Part shown: positions 1 to 8,236 of the stretch, piece after piece
Numbering within the stretch: position 1 is the stretch's first letter
How the letters are laid out: every line of letters starts with the position of its first letter
From: Coemansia sp. RSA 1804
Lineage: Eukaryota > Kickxellomycota > Kickxellomycetes > Kickxellales > Kickxellaceae
DNA: 19,104 nt
NCBI GenBank assembly: GCA_027578815.1
Contig: JANBTH010000367.1
Span: 1 to 19,104, forward strand
Direction: 5' to 3'
The notes under the pieces: generated by a model
What the model was told of the DNA's origin: nothing
Seen by the model: only the letters and a program-made list of their open reading frames with translations
Database searches by the model: none
Program-made: the position numbers and the translations under genes

Positions 1-1032
1 CCCATGTGCACATTGACTGCAAAAGAATGAATCCAACAACGATCTTCTCTCTACATCCAACAACGCTCCACCCAAGATGCAAATTGTGGCCATCAATGGA
101 TCGTCTTCCCTGAGATGTGCAAAACCTTGAAGACTTGCAACATTAGAAAAGAAAGCACATACGGTATTTTGGTGCTATTTCAGCCAAGGTCAAGCTGGCA
201 ATTAATTGTTCTTCCAGTGCACTCTTCCCACTTGCCATGCATCCATTATTAATGCTTTACCGCATTTCTCGAAATTTCCTCTCTATTTTCTAGGAAAATG
301 CCCATTGCAATTCTCGCTAAGGTGACAGGAATCATGTTGAAAGATATCATTTTGTATATTTATTCTGTTTACTTTTTCCACCTGTCTTTATCAACGTGCT
401 AATAACAGCAGCATTACCAGGCATTCTATTAATTGTCTGTCTGCTAGAATTGCTTCTCTTTAGAAGTATCTTCTACGTTCTGTCTTTCGCTCTGCGTGGT
501 TTTATCATCGCAAGACAATAATCGGAGAAATACTTTTGCTGATGCATGAAAGGGGAATGATAAACAAAGCGGCTTTGTGAGCTTGTCCATGCATAAACAA
601 TGCAGAAGAGGATGGAATAAACATGAAATCCTGTTGGCCAAAATCGACGATTGACAAGACGGCGTTTGCCGTTGTCTGGTTTCCTTATTCCAAAAAATAT
701 AAACAAAAAAGGGACCAAAAGGGCAGAATGCGAAAGGCCATGACTTGGTCACATTTCTTCCTTTCGTTCAAAGATAAGCATGGCAGGCACTCGGACGAAA
801 AGAGATACCCAAAATGTGCAACCGTTAATATTTTTTCTTTTGTTGCTTTTTGGAATTTGCGAATCCACAATCAAAAGAAGAAAGAACGATAATGATAGTG
901 TCAACCGACCACATCTAAACCAAAACAACACACTGGCCACAAGAAATCCTTTCCACACACCCTGGTCTGGATAAGACCCGCCCCCGCCTGTCAATGCGTG
1001 TCTGCATAATTGAGGCTTTCCCTTTTTCTTAC
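1..1032. other. AT-rich region with no supported gene
   Basis: I see no convincing coding region here. Open frames are short, lack recognisable motifs and overlap in several frames. An 11-base direct repeat (atccaacaacg) occurs at 31-41 and 55-65. The right end (about 901-1032) could be the second intron and last exon of the candidate gene at 1033-1601, but I could not settle its acceptor site. Confidence 0.5.
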
Positions 1033-1601
1033 CTGCGCATGTGCCTCTGCATGCTTTATCTGGCCATTCTAAGATTTCCGTCGAAAAAAGAGCATCTTCC
1101 GCACTATCTTTGAGCACGTGGTGAAGGAGAAGATAAAGAAAAAACAATAGACCACCAACGATGACTCTGTAAATTCTTTCACTTGCTCGAACGACCCTCT
1201 CTTCAGTTATTTTTTCTTGCATTGCCTTCTTTGTTTGCTTCAGCCAATTGCTGGGTGAAGAGTAATCAGTTGTCATTCCTCCTGGTCATCAGTAAGGTTG
1301 TTCTAGAAAAAAGAGGCGACTTTTGCGCACTGTTCCTATAAATCGTCTGTTTGCCCCCGTGTCACAAAAATAAGAAATAGTGCATTCAGTTTTAGTGCAT
1401 TTTAAAAGGAACATTCCACGCTGGTTCCAAGGATTCCATTTTTATGCGCACATGGTTTTCCTCCTGTCTCTTCAATAGCCTTTTTTTCCTATACAGATAA
1501 TCCCACACGATCTCCCACTTCCTTCTAGAAGAAAAACGCCGAATGCGTACCATCTTGCGCTTACCTGCGTTATCTCCAGAACCGATGGTTGGCCCGTTCA
1601 T
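1033..1601 (-). CDS. Possible spliced small membrane-protein gene (partial model)
   Basis: I do not recognise the product. Seen in the sequence on the minus strand: an ATG at 1601 opens a 12-codon exon ending in GCAG at 1565, followed by a consensus donor GTAAGC. A likely acceptor, ending TACTGATGACCAG at 1282, rejoins the frame exactly. The second exon (1281-1033) encodes about 83 residues, with a basic helical stretch and then one strong hydrophobic segment (IVGGLLFFLYLLLHHVL). It ends in GCAG before a second consensus donor, GTAAGA, at 1032. Both junctions are phase 1. The last exon is unresolved: an acceptor TTTAG at 915 would give a stop about five codons later, at 901-903. An in-frame TAA lies nine codons upstream of the ATG. 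Inference: a single-pass membrane protein of about 100 residues. The alternative is a chance arrangement of an unspliced 175-codon frame (749-1276), whose second half looks non-coding. Confidence 0.3.
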
Positions 1602-2167
1602 CGGAAATAGGTGCTTAGACTCGCTCTCTTATCTATCTGGAGAAGAGCATGTTACCAATACTGGAAGTGGATTCGAAAAAGAGCAAGTCACATTGTCAAT
1701 TTTTTAAAATTCCACTAACCAATAAATAAAATACAAATAAAAAATTAACTAAACCGACCCGCTTGTCTTTCTTTTTTATTCACTCGCTGAGCATGCTGTG
1801 GCCTTTTTCTTATCAGTGCTTCCAAATGAGGAAAAATGTGGATAGCGCTTGCACAATGGCTTTTGTTCTTGGCTCTAGTTATTGCCATACTGCTGGTCGC
1901 ATGGATGATCCATGAGCTATGTCCTTTTTTTTCTATTTTGCACGCATCGTAAAGCAATTCAAAACACCCAATTGCGCTAATTTTCTGATTGCGTCTTTCC
2001 CAGAGCAAATAAAAAAGTGTTACTCGGTGAAAATGCGTATCTATATCACACCAGATGCCCGCAATCGCTGATTCTGTAATAAATAAACGACGATACGTGG
2101 AAATTATGCTTGAAAATAGTAATTTTGATTAATGTTTGGATATTTCTTTACATAAAAAAGTATTTAG

Positions 2168-2238
2168 TCTCCGACAGCCATGGAACTAGAACTAGAACTA
2201 AACACGGTCCCAATGGCACACGCGCGCGTTGTCGGAGA
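2168..2238. repeat. 9-bp inverted repeat enclosing a GAACTA triplet repeat
   Basis: The left arm TCTCCGACA (2168-2176) is matched exactly by the right arm TGTCGGAGA (2230-2238), separated by 53 bases. The interior contains three exact GAACTA copies at 2183-2200. The 71-base span is about tRNA size, but no T-arm consensus or anticodon arm is visible, so I do not call a tRNA. The function is unknown. Confidence 0.45.
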
Positions 2239-2371
2239 TATAGTATCTCAGGGACCTCCTACTTGCCAAGGATAGTAAAAAAGAAAGATCGATCGATCTA
2301 GAATGACTTGGTGGTGGGGTTATTCCAGATCCCCTCCCACAAACAGAACACTGTAAAACTGGATTTGATTC

Positions 2372-2429
2372 TGCGGAATTCCATTTCTACCACCCGCATT
2401 TTTTGATTTCTGGATGGTGGTATTCCGCA
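2372..2429. repeat. Imperfect hairpin (7+7 bp stem with a bulge)
   Basis: On the right arm GGTGGTA and TTCCGCA are contiguous (2416-2429). On the left arm TGCGGAA (2372-2378) and TACCACC (2388-2394) match them but are split by a nine-base bulge. The loop is 21 bases. It could be a remnant of a small inverted-repeat element or a structured RNA segment. No target-site duplication was seen. Confidence 0.45.
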
Positions 2430-2560
2430 ACTCCACACTGAGTGGTTTTTTCCTTCTTTGTTACTAGCGCTTTTGTTAGACTGAATAAGCTGATTGAAAG
2501 GGCGGCAGCCTGCTTATTTACCACTTTCAAATGGCAATGAAGACGAGACATGTCAAAAGG

Positions 2561-2569
2561 TATATAAAG
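2561..2569 (+). promoter_or_regulatory. TATA box of a plus-strand promoter without an evident gene
   Basis: TATATAAAG is followed after about 30 bases by a pyrimidine-rich tract, the same layout as upstream of other genes in this window. The plus-strand sequence downstream (2600-2950) has only low-complexity open frames and then runs antisense into the 3' end of ATM1. It may drive an antisense or noncoding transcript, or be a relic. Confidence 0.4.
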
Positions 2570-2786
2570 CGCACATTGCAGGCATGTAGTTTTTGTTCCT
2601 GCTGTTCCAGCAACCTATTCTCTATTCATTTCTAATTATCATACTTATTTATTATATCTTTTGTCTTGTTTTTCTGTCATTTACACTGCATCACCTTATT
2701 CTATCTTGTTATTCTCTCTTGTTATTCTACTTTCTCGCTTTCTTTATTTCTCTGCTGTAAAAATGTATCTCTAATTTATCAATCTA

Positions 2787-2792
2787 TTTATT
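2787..2792 (-). terminator. Polyadenylation signal of ATM1
   Basis: AATAAA on the minus strand, 32 bases past the ATM1 stop codon. A second copy lies at 2743-2748. Confidence 0.5.
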
Positions 2793-2823
2793 TATATAAA
2801 CATTGCAGGTCGCTCTTTACTTT

Positions 2824-5100
2824 CTACTCTCTATTATCTACTTCTTCCTCACTGCTCTTCTTCTCCTCCACCATCTTTTCTTCTTGCATCTTCCACATCT
2901 CTCTATACAGCCCATCCATCTGCAAGAGCTGCCAATGAGTCCCCTGCTCAACTACCTGTCCGTCCTTGAGCACAAAGATGATATCAACATCCATGATTGT
3001 GCGCAGGCGATGTGCAATAAAGATGGCAGTGCACTTTTGCTGGTTCAGGATGTCCCTGATGTTTTCGAGAATAGACTGCTCGGTTGAGACGTCCAAGGCA
3101 GACGTTCCTTCGTCAAAGAACAGAATGGGCGGCTGCTTGAGAAGTGCTCGTGCCAGAGCGATTCTCTGCTTCTCGCCGCCAGAGATCATCAGTCCGCGCT
3201 CCCCGACCTGCGTGTCGTATCCTTGCGGCCACGACAATATAGTGCCGTGGATGTGGGCTCGTCTGGCTGCCTGGTACACCTCCTCTGGGGGCGCCGATGT
3301 GCGTCCGTAGCGGATGTTTTGGAACACCGTTGTGTTGAACAGCGGCATGTCCTGGGGAACCACGCCAATTGCCCGCCGCAGCGACTCCAGCTGCAAGTCG
3401 GTCAGTTGCTGGCCATCCAGCTCAATTGTTCCTCTCTCAGGATCGTAGAACCTGAATATCAGCCGCAGTATTGTGGATTTGCCGCACCCGCTTGGCCCGA
3501 CAAAGGCCACGCGCGAGCCCGGTGGAATCTCAAAGCTCAGGTTGCGGAGGATCTTGCGTCCCGGCACATACCCAAAGCTCACGTTGTTGAACCGAATGGA
3601 TCCGCCCTTGAGGACCAGTGATTTGGCATCTGGCTTGTTGGTGATCTCGGGCGCAACCTTCTCCAGATTAAACAGCGTGTCCATGTCAATGACCGCCTGG
3701 TTCATCTCGCGATACACGCTGCCGAGAAAGTTCAGCGGAAGCGAAAGCTGGAAGACAAGGCCGTTCACCATAACAATGTCGCCAACGCTCATTGTGCCTC
3801 CCACCACGCCCTGGGCTGCCATGTACATCATTACTGCCAGAGCAGTGCTGAATATCGCGTTCTGGCCTGCATTGAGAATCGCCAGGCTGTCTGCCGTCTT
3901 CAGTGCAGCCTTCTGGTACTTTACAAGCGCGCTGTCGTACTGCGCTGCCTGGTACTTTTCGGCATTAAAGTACTTGACAGACTCGTAGTTGAGCAACGAG
4001 TCAACCGCAACGGTCGCAGCCTGGTTGTCGGCCTTGTTCATGTCGCGACGGAACTTTGTGCGCCACTGCGTGACAGCCAGCGTAAACACAATGTAGACCG
4101 CCATGGTTGCAACAGTAACAACGGCATACTCGGCACCAAACTTGTTGGCCAGGATCCCAGCCACAATTCCAATCTCTAGAAACGTGGGAACCAGATGGAC
4201 AACGAGTGACGAAAGAATGAAACTGATCCCCTTTGTTCCTCGATCGATGGCCCTTGTCAGGCCGCCAGTTTCCCTGGACAAGTGGAATCGGATGTCAAGA
4301 TCCAACAGATGCTTGTACACGCCGAGCGCCAGGTTGCGGATGGCCTGCTGCTGCACGTTGGCGAATATTGCGTTTCTGAGTTCCTGGAACACAGCGGCGC
4401 CCAGTCTTGCTGCGCCGTATCCGATGAGCATGGCAGTGGCAACGGTGCTAAGCGTGCCTCCTGTGGCCTGCAAGTCAATGTTCAGCGTGTCAACAATCTC
4501 CTTGAATATAATCGGCACCTGCACATTCAGGAGCTTGCTGCCCACCATGAGCCCCAGCGCCGCCAGAACCCGCGACTTTGTGGCCCAGTCGCCCTTGGGC
4601 CACACATACCGAAACATGCCGAGGATGATCCGTAGCCCCGACTTGCTCATCGCTCCCTTGGACCGCCTTTTGCTTGCTGGAACCACCCGCTTGCTTTCCA
4701 AGGGAGACGGCCCAGGGCTTCCTGTCTGGCTGCTATTGTCCTTGGCATTTGGGGTGCTCTTTGTAGTTTCGTCACCCTTCGTTGAATACGCCCGCACAAG
4801 CGGTAACGCTGGGACAAGGGCTCTAAGCGCTCCTGATCCATTATTATGATTATTGTGCTTGGACAACGCATGCGATAACGCCGTCGTGCTGGGTTGGCAA
4901 GACAAGGGACTACGACGCCTTTTCGAGGTTGTGAATCCCTTTTCGTTTACAATGCGGATGACTGATGATAGTGCACGAGAAGAAGCTGCCGCGCTTAATG
5001 CTCCTCCTCCTCGTACGCTTTGTCGCCCAATGGCCAAGGCCCGGCCAGAGCAGCCTGTGGTCGTGGCGGCAATCCCATGTCTGTACAAGTGGTACAGCAT
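2824..5100 (-). CDS. ATM1: Mitochondrial ABC transporter Atm1 (ABCB7 type)
   Basis: Half-size ABC exporter of the mitochondrial inner membrane. In this family it exports a glutathione-linked sulphur or iron-sulphur species needed for cytosolic and nuclear Fe-S protein assembly. The 758 residues show a basic, acid-poor mitochondrial presequence (about 1-105) and a six-helix ABC membrane domain (about 155-470) with the Atm1-typical NYESVKYFNAE (371-381). The nucleotide-binding domain (about 500-740) has Walker A GPSGCGKST (535-543), a Q-loop glutamine at 583, signature ISGGEKQ (639-645), Walker B ILFFDE with D663/E664, a D-loop SALD (667-670) and H-loop H697. DEGTSALD replaces the more usual DEATSALD. 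The C-terminus is charged. The start is the first in-frame ATG, at 5100. The frame stays open up to 5229, but only from a TTG, and that part reads like a pyrimidine-rich leader. Transcribed divergently from uS14m. No introns. Confidence 0.95.
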   Translation of the reverse strand: MLYHLYRHGIAATTTGCSGRALAIGRQSVRGGGALSAAASSRALSSVIRIVNEKGFTTSKRRRSPLSCQPSTTALSHALSKHNNHNNGSGALRALVPALPLVRAYSTKGDETTKSTPNAKDNSSQTGSPGPSPLESKRVVPASKRRSKGAMSKSGLRIILGMFRYVWPKGDWATKSRVLAALGLMVGSKLLNVQVPIIFKEIVDTLNIDLQATGGTLSTVATAMLIGYGAARLGAAVFQELRNAIFANVQQQAIRNLALGVYKHLLDLDIRFHLSRETGGLTRAIDRGTKGISFILSSLVVHLVPTFLEIGIVAGILANKFGAEYAVVTVATMAVYIVFTLAVTQWRTKFRRDMNKADNQAATVAVDSLLNYESVKYFNAEKYQAAQYDSALVKYQKAALKTADSLAILNAGQNAIFSTALAVMMYMAAQGVVGGTMSVGDIVMVNGLVFQLSLPLNFLGSVYREMNQAVIDMDTLFNLEKVAPEITNKPDAKSLVLKGGSIRFNNVSFGYVPGRKILRNLSFEIPPGSRVAFVGPSGCGKSTILRLIFRFYDPERGTIELDGQQLTDLQLESLRRAIGVVPQDMPLFNTTVFQNIRYGRTSAPPEEVYQAARRAHIHGTILSWPQGYDTQVGERGLMISGGEKQRIALARALLKQPPILFFDEGTSALDVSTEQSILENIRDILNQQKCTAIFIAHRLRTIMDVDIIFVLKDGQVVEQGTHWQLLQMDGLYREMWKMQEEKMVEEKKSSEEEVDNRE

Positions 5101-5415
5101 CGCAAGCACAGCAGAATACAAGTTAAGAAAGGTAAAGAATAAGGTATTGGAAACAATAGGATACAATAAATGATACGAAAAAAGAGTGAGAGTGAGAGAA
5201 AAAGAAGGAAAGGAAGGGTAATACAACAATGCCGTATCAAAAAAAGAAGCAGGTCAAAATCGGATTGTGGGTGAAACGACACGAAAAAAAAGTCAGAAAA
5301 AGAACAAAAATACTTGTGAAACAAAAGACAGTCCTCGTAAATCAAAGAAACCTCATTGACAACAGATAAGCAAAGAGAGAAGGAAAAAACGGTGAATGCG
5401 ATATGGTGCATTTCC

Positions 5416-5423
5416 TTTATATA
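5416..5423 (-). promoter_or_regulatory. TATA box of ATM1
   Basis: TATATAAA on the minus strand, about 315 bases upstream of the ATM1 start codon. A start site about 30 bases downstream would give a leader of roughly 290 bases. Confidence 0.5.
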
Positions 5424-5431
5424 CAAATAGC

Positions 5432-5447
5432 GATGGATGGATGGATG
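5432..5447. repeat. (GATG)4 microsatellite
   Basis: Four exact tandem GATG units just upstream of the ATM1 TATA box. Confidence 0.8.
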
Positions 5448-5937
5448 GGAGCTATTGTTGTTGGATATCATGCTCTTGCGTATCAGATTGAACTTTTTCC
5501 TCCTTTCTAAAGCCAGCTAAATAGGGCAGAAAAGAACTGAGGCATTTTTGCCACCCGCATGCTGGCAGTTTGCGATTAACGTAATCAATGAGAGCGGCGG
5601 CTGAGCCAATCAATCCGGGCACTCCTCCGTTGGCAACATTTCCGCAATATCTGTCGTTTGAATGCCGCAGTTTATAACACGGCTAAGGCTCATATCTGCG
5701 GCTAAGAGAATATCCAGCTCTTGTGACATGTAATCAATCAGCTGGATCAGCCGGATCACAAAACGGTCAGATAGCGTTGATTTGCTGGCTGTGGTGATTC
5801 ACTCATGATCAACATGCAAAGTGAAAAACAGATAGATAAACTCGCACTCCTTTATTCTTCCCCTGCTAAATCGTAGTTTTCTATTATTTTTTGTTCTTAA
5901 GGAAAAACAAATTAATCGCCATAAAAAAGTTCCAGCA

Positions 5938-6237
5938 ATGCGCAGCAATGTATTTCGGGACATTAATGCGCGCAGAGCCGTCGCCTACTCGGAGCTGGAG
6001 CGCACGGTGTGGCGGTATGTGTCGCGCAACACCGCCCTTGAGCCCCAAATCCGCATGCAGGCCCAAATGGCCCTGAATAAAATGCCTCGGGAGGCCGCTC
6101 CGTCTGCTATTAAAAATAGGTGTGTTATCACTGGGCGTGGTCGTGGTATCTTCAACAAGTGGCGCATGTGCCGCTTCCAGTTCCGCCTACACGCATTGAA
6201 CGGCGATCTGGCAGGCGTTGATAAGGCTTCTTGGTAA
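5938..6237 (+). CDS. MRP2: Mitochondrial small-subunit ribosomal protein uS14m
   Basis: A 99-residue protein of the mitochondrial 30S-like subunit head (bacterial S14 family; yeast Mrp2, human MRPS14). It contacts small-subunit rRNA during mitochondrial translation. The C-terminal half carries the family block: KNRCVITGRGRGIFNKWRMC (about 61-80) followed by RFQFR, then a terminal LAGVDKASW that parallels the usual L-GI-KA-W ending. It has no zinc-binding cysteine quartet, as expected for the short S14 form. The length fits the family (about 100-130). The ATG at 5938 is the only upstream start in frame, and the N-terminus (MRSNVFRDINARR) is basic. It lies divergent from ATM1 and convergent with TIM44. 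The symbol follows yeast usage. Confidence 0.93.
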   Translation: MRSNVFRDINARRAVAYSELERTVWRYVSRNTALEPQIRMQAQMALNKMPREAAPSAIKNRCVITGRGRGIFNKWRMCRFQFRLHALNGDLAGVDKASW

Positions 6238-6252
6238 CGAACGAAGGGAGAA

Positions 6253-6288
<36 letters not shown>
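6253..6288. repeat. (AC)5(AG)13 compound microsatellite
   Basis: Five AC units (6253-6262) run directly into thirteen AG units (6263-6288). The tract begins 16 bases after the uS14m stop, so it probably lies in that transcript's 3' untranslated region. It is likely to vary in length between strains. Confidence 0.9.
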
Positions 6289-6289
<1 letters not shown>

Positions 6290-6352
6290 AATGGAAGCGA
6301 CGGCTGACTACATCTTATCGGATGTACCAAAAGTGTGCTGTCCTCAAGGGGG

Positions 6353-6358
6353 AATAAA
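6353..6358 (+). terminator. Polyadenylation signal of uS14m
   Basis: AATAAA 116 bases past the stop codon. A second plus-strand AATAAA is at 6421-6426. Confidence 0.4.
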
Positions 6359-6442
6359 AGCTCTCTTGGTGCTGGTACATGTCTTTTCTCTATTTCTTCA
6401 CCGGATTCATATATAGTTAAAATAAAACTTTAAATCTATTAC

Positions 6443-6448
6443 TTTATT
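6443..6448 (-). terminator. Polyadenylation signal of TIM44
   Basis: AATAAA on the minus strand about 50 bases past the TIM44 stop. The convergent uS14m and TIM44 transcripts therefore end within about 100 bases of each other and may overlap. Confidence 0.45.
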
Positions 6449-6498
6449 AGAAAAAATGGATATGCGAAGAAAGAGCATTTTTGAACATGTTCTCGTTT

Positions 6499-7827
6499 TT
6501 ACCAGGTGTTCCGAGACGACTGCTTGGCGAGATCAATCATCTTCCAGCCGCCGGTAACAGGATCATCGGCGTTCTCAGGAACCTTGGTGAACACCGAGAC
6601 ATACTGACACGCATCGATAACATCTTCAGCGCCCTGGACAATCTCGCCCGTCTTCTTGTTGCGGAATATGTTGTTCTCCTGCGTCTGGAACGTAATCACA
6701 ATGACAGGCACATCGTTCTCCAGAACACGCGCAGAATGGAAGTCGACATGACGCATATCCAGGATCTTGCAGTCGCTGATGATGCCCTGTTGGGCCTGGG
6801 CTGTGAAGATGGCCGACAGCACGTTGAACGACGCTTCGGAGCACCAGTGCTTGAGTGTTTCCGCATCGCCGTGCAGATAAGCATCGAGGATCTCGGGGAT
6901 TATGAACTCGCGACACTCGCGGACAAACTCATCGAGCGAGAACCCCGGATCAATGGTGTCGCGGATCTGGCGCAACGCAGAAGCCGACTCGGTTTCGTTG
7001 AAGAAAAACCCAAAGGCGCCACGCACCTTGTCAGTAACAGCACGGGTGGCCTCGACAACGGGGTTTTCGCTCTCCTGGTAGTTTTTGCGGGCCTGGAAGA
7101 TCCCCTGCATCATCGCGCTGTTGGCCTTGAAATTGTCCCAGCTCTCTTTCCACTTGGAGTCCTTGTGCAGCACAACGCCCTCGCCAGCATTCTCATCCGC
7201 CTTGATCTTCCGCGCCTTCTGGTACTCTGCAAACGTCCTTGCCTTGATCGTCCGGCTGGCAATGCGAGACCTCTGGCGCGACTCCTTGTCCCGATACCCG
7301 CCGTACTGCAAGGAGGCCTCGTCAACATAGCTCTTGACATTCTTTTCCACAGACTTGTATGTGTCGGTGTTGCGGATCGGCGCGGTGGCCGTTGATGCAA
7401 CCGATCCGACCACCTTGGCCGTCGACTTGACAGCCCGTCCCGTGGCCTTTGTCATCGGGTTCTCTGCAACCGCCTTGAACCCCTCTCCAACTGCTCCGCC
7501 AACAACCTTGGCCGTCTTCCTAAACGCCTCCGATCCGGCCGACGCCGCCTCCTTCGTCTTCTTCATAGCCGCGCTGTCCGATATCTTGCTGCTGCGATCC
7601 TCCAAAAGCTTCATGTTTTCCTGCAGCTCCTGGTTCTCCTTTACCTGGCGCTTGATCGAGTCGGCAAACGCCTTTAATGGGCTCACGTGCCCTCCATTCT
7701 GGTGTATCCTCGAGGTGTGTATGTATGCTAGACGTGGTCCGAAAACTGCTGCTGCCCTCACTGCCGCTGTTTGTTGCCTCCCGGCTGCGTTATAAAGTTG
7801 TGGTTGCAGAAGGGATCTTCTAATCAT
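6499..7827 (-). CDS. TIM44: Mitochondrial import inner membrane translocase subunit Tim44
   Basis: Peripheral matrix-side subunit of the TIM23 complex. It tethers mitochondrial Hsp70 to the channel and drives presequence-protein import. The 442 residues match the usual length of about 430-450. Residues 1-40 form a basic presequence without acidic residues (MIRRSLLQPQLYN..., ending near HTSR). A charged, probably coiled or helical segment follows (about 50-110, KRQVKENQELQENMKLLEDR), then an alanine/lysine-rich linker. The Tim44-like C-terminal domain (about 255-442) includes VRGAFGFFFNETESASALRQ, DPGFSLDEFVRECREFIIPE, the ILDMRHVDFHSARVLEN strand region and the typical end VTGGWKMIDLAKQSSRNTW. 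The ATG at 7827 begins the presequence. No intron is needed. Convergent with the uS14m gene. Confidence 0.95.
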   Translation of the reverse strand: MIRRSLLQPQLYNAAGRQQTAAVRAAAVFGPRLAYIHTSRIHQNGGHVSPLKAFADSIKRQVKENQELQENMKLLEDRSSKISDSAAMKKTKEAASAGSEAFRKTAKVVGGAVGEGFKAVAENPMTKATGRAVKSTAKVVGSVASTATAPIRNTDTYKSVEKNVKSYVDEASLQYGGYRDKESRQRSRIASRTIKARTFAEYQKARKIKADENAGEGVVLHKDSKWKESWDNFKANSAMMQGIFQARKNYQESENPVVEATRAVTDKVRGAFGFFFNETESASALRQIRDTIDPGFSLDEFVRECREFIIPEILDAYLHGDAETLKHWCSEASFNVLSAIFTAQAQQGIISDCKILDMRHVDFHSARVLENDVPVIVITFQTQENNIFRNKKTGEIVQGAEDVIDACQYVSVFTKVPENADDPVTGGWKMIDLAKQSSRNTW

Positions 7828-8236
7828 GGTGATTCAGCTCGTTCTCGATTCAAGCCGCCTTGTTCCGGCAATAAAAAAGAAAGGATAGTACAATTTTGAA
7901 TAACTTTATCTGCTGCGAGAAGAAAAAAATAGAAAAGTATCAGTGGAGCAAAGAGTCCATAAGGGTTGAAAGTGTAGCTCTCTTTTTATTGTCCTCTTAT
8001 TGTGCTGCCCCAAATTTTTCATCCATTACCATCAGCGCAAGATCAAAAAATATAGCACTTTTACAATACATAATCTAATCATAATACTGATCTGATTACA
8101 GCTCACTCATCTCTTTTTTATTTCAGCTGGACTGTGCTTTGCTCCAAAGATAGAATGCGTGAGTGTGCATGGTTTTCCGGTGACTATGCTTGTGGATATT
8201 ATTCATTTATCAATAGAAAATCAGACTATAAAGAAA
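7828..8236. other. Spacer: TIM44 upstream region and 3' region of the 71-residue protein gene
   Basis: AT-rich. No TATATAAA box is seen upstream of TIM44. A minus-strand AATAAA at 8117-8122 lies 115 bases past the stop of the small secreted protein gene and is its likely polyadenylation signal. No gene is supported. Confidence 0.45.

Larger units (their letters stand above)
1602..2560. other. AT-rich spacer with inverted repeats, no supported gene
   Basis: No coding region is supported. The longest frame (minus, 1745-2008) shows no motif. The spacer holds a 9-base inverted repeat (2168-2176 with 2230-2238), three tandem GAACTA units (2183-2200), a 14-base palindrome AGATCGATCGATCT (2286-2299) and an imperfect hairpin (2372-2429). 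Confidence 0.5.
5101..5937. promoter_or_regulatory. Shared divergent promoter region of ATM1 and uS14m
   Basis: This 837-base spacer must hold the promoters of ATM1 (leftward) and the uS14m gene (rightward). It contains the ATM1 TATA box, a long ATM1 leader with one tiny upstream frame (ATG at 5354-5356, five codons including its stop), a (GATG)4 tract (5432-5447) and a CCAAT pentamer at about 5605 within gagccaatcaatcc. No TATA box is evident for uS14m. No gene is supported inside it. Confidence 0.6.

Noticed and set aside
2168..2238. A tRNA gene, because of the 71-base span with complementary ends
   Set aside because: There is no T-loop consensus, no D-arm and no anticodon stem, and the interior is a GAACTA repeat.
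2666..2938. A 90-codon plus-strand frame downstream of the orphan TATA box
   Set aside because: It is a low-complexity Ser/Leu/Phe/Cys translation of a CT-rich tract that overlaps the ATM1 3' end on the other strand.
5101..5229. A longer N-terminus for Atm1 beginning at 5229
   Set aside because: The first codon there is TTG. The extra 43 residues are hydrophobic, from a pyrimidine-rich leader, whereas the ATG at 5100 begins a typical mitochondrial presequence.
6481..7395. A 304-codon plus-strand open frame opposite TIM44
   Set aside because: It is antisense to clearly conserved Tim44 sequence and has no recognisable domain.
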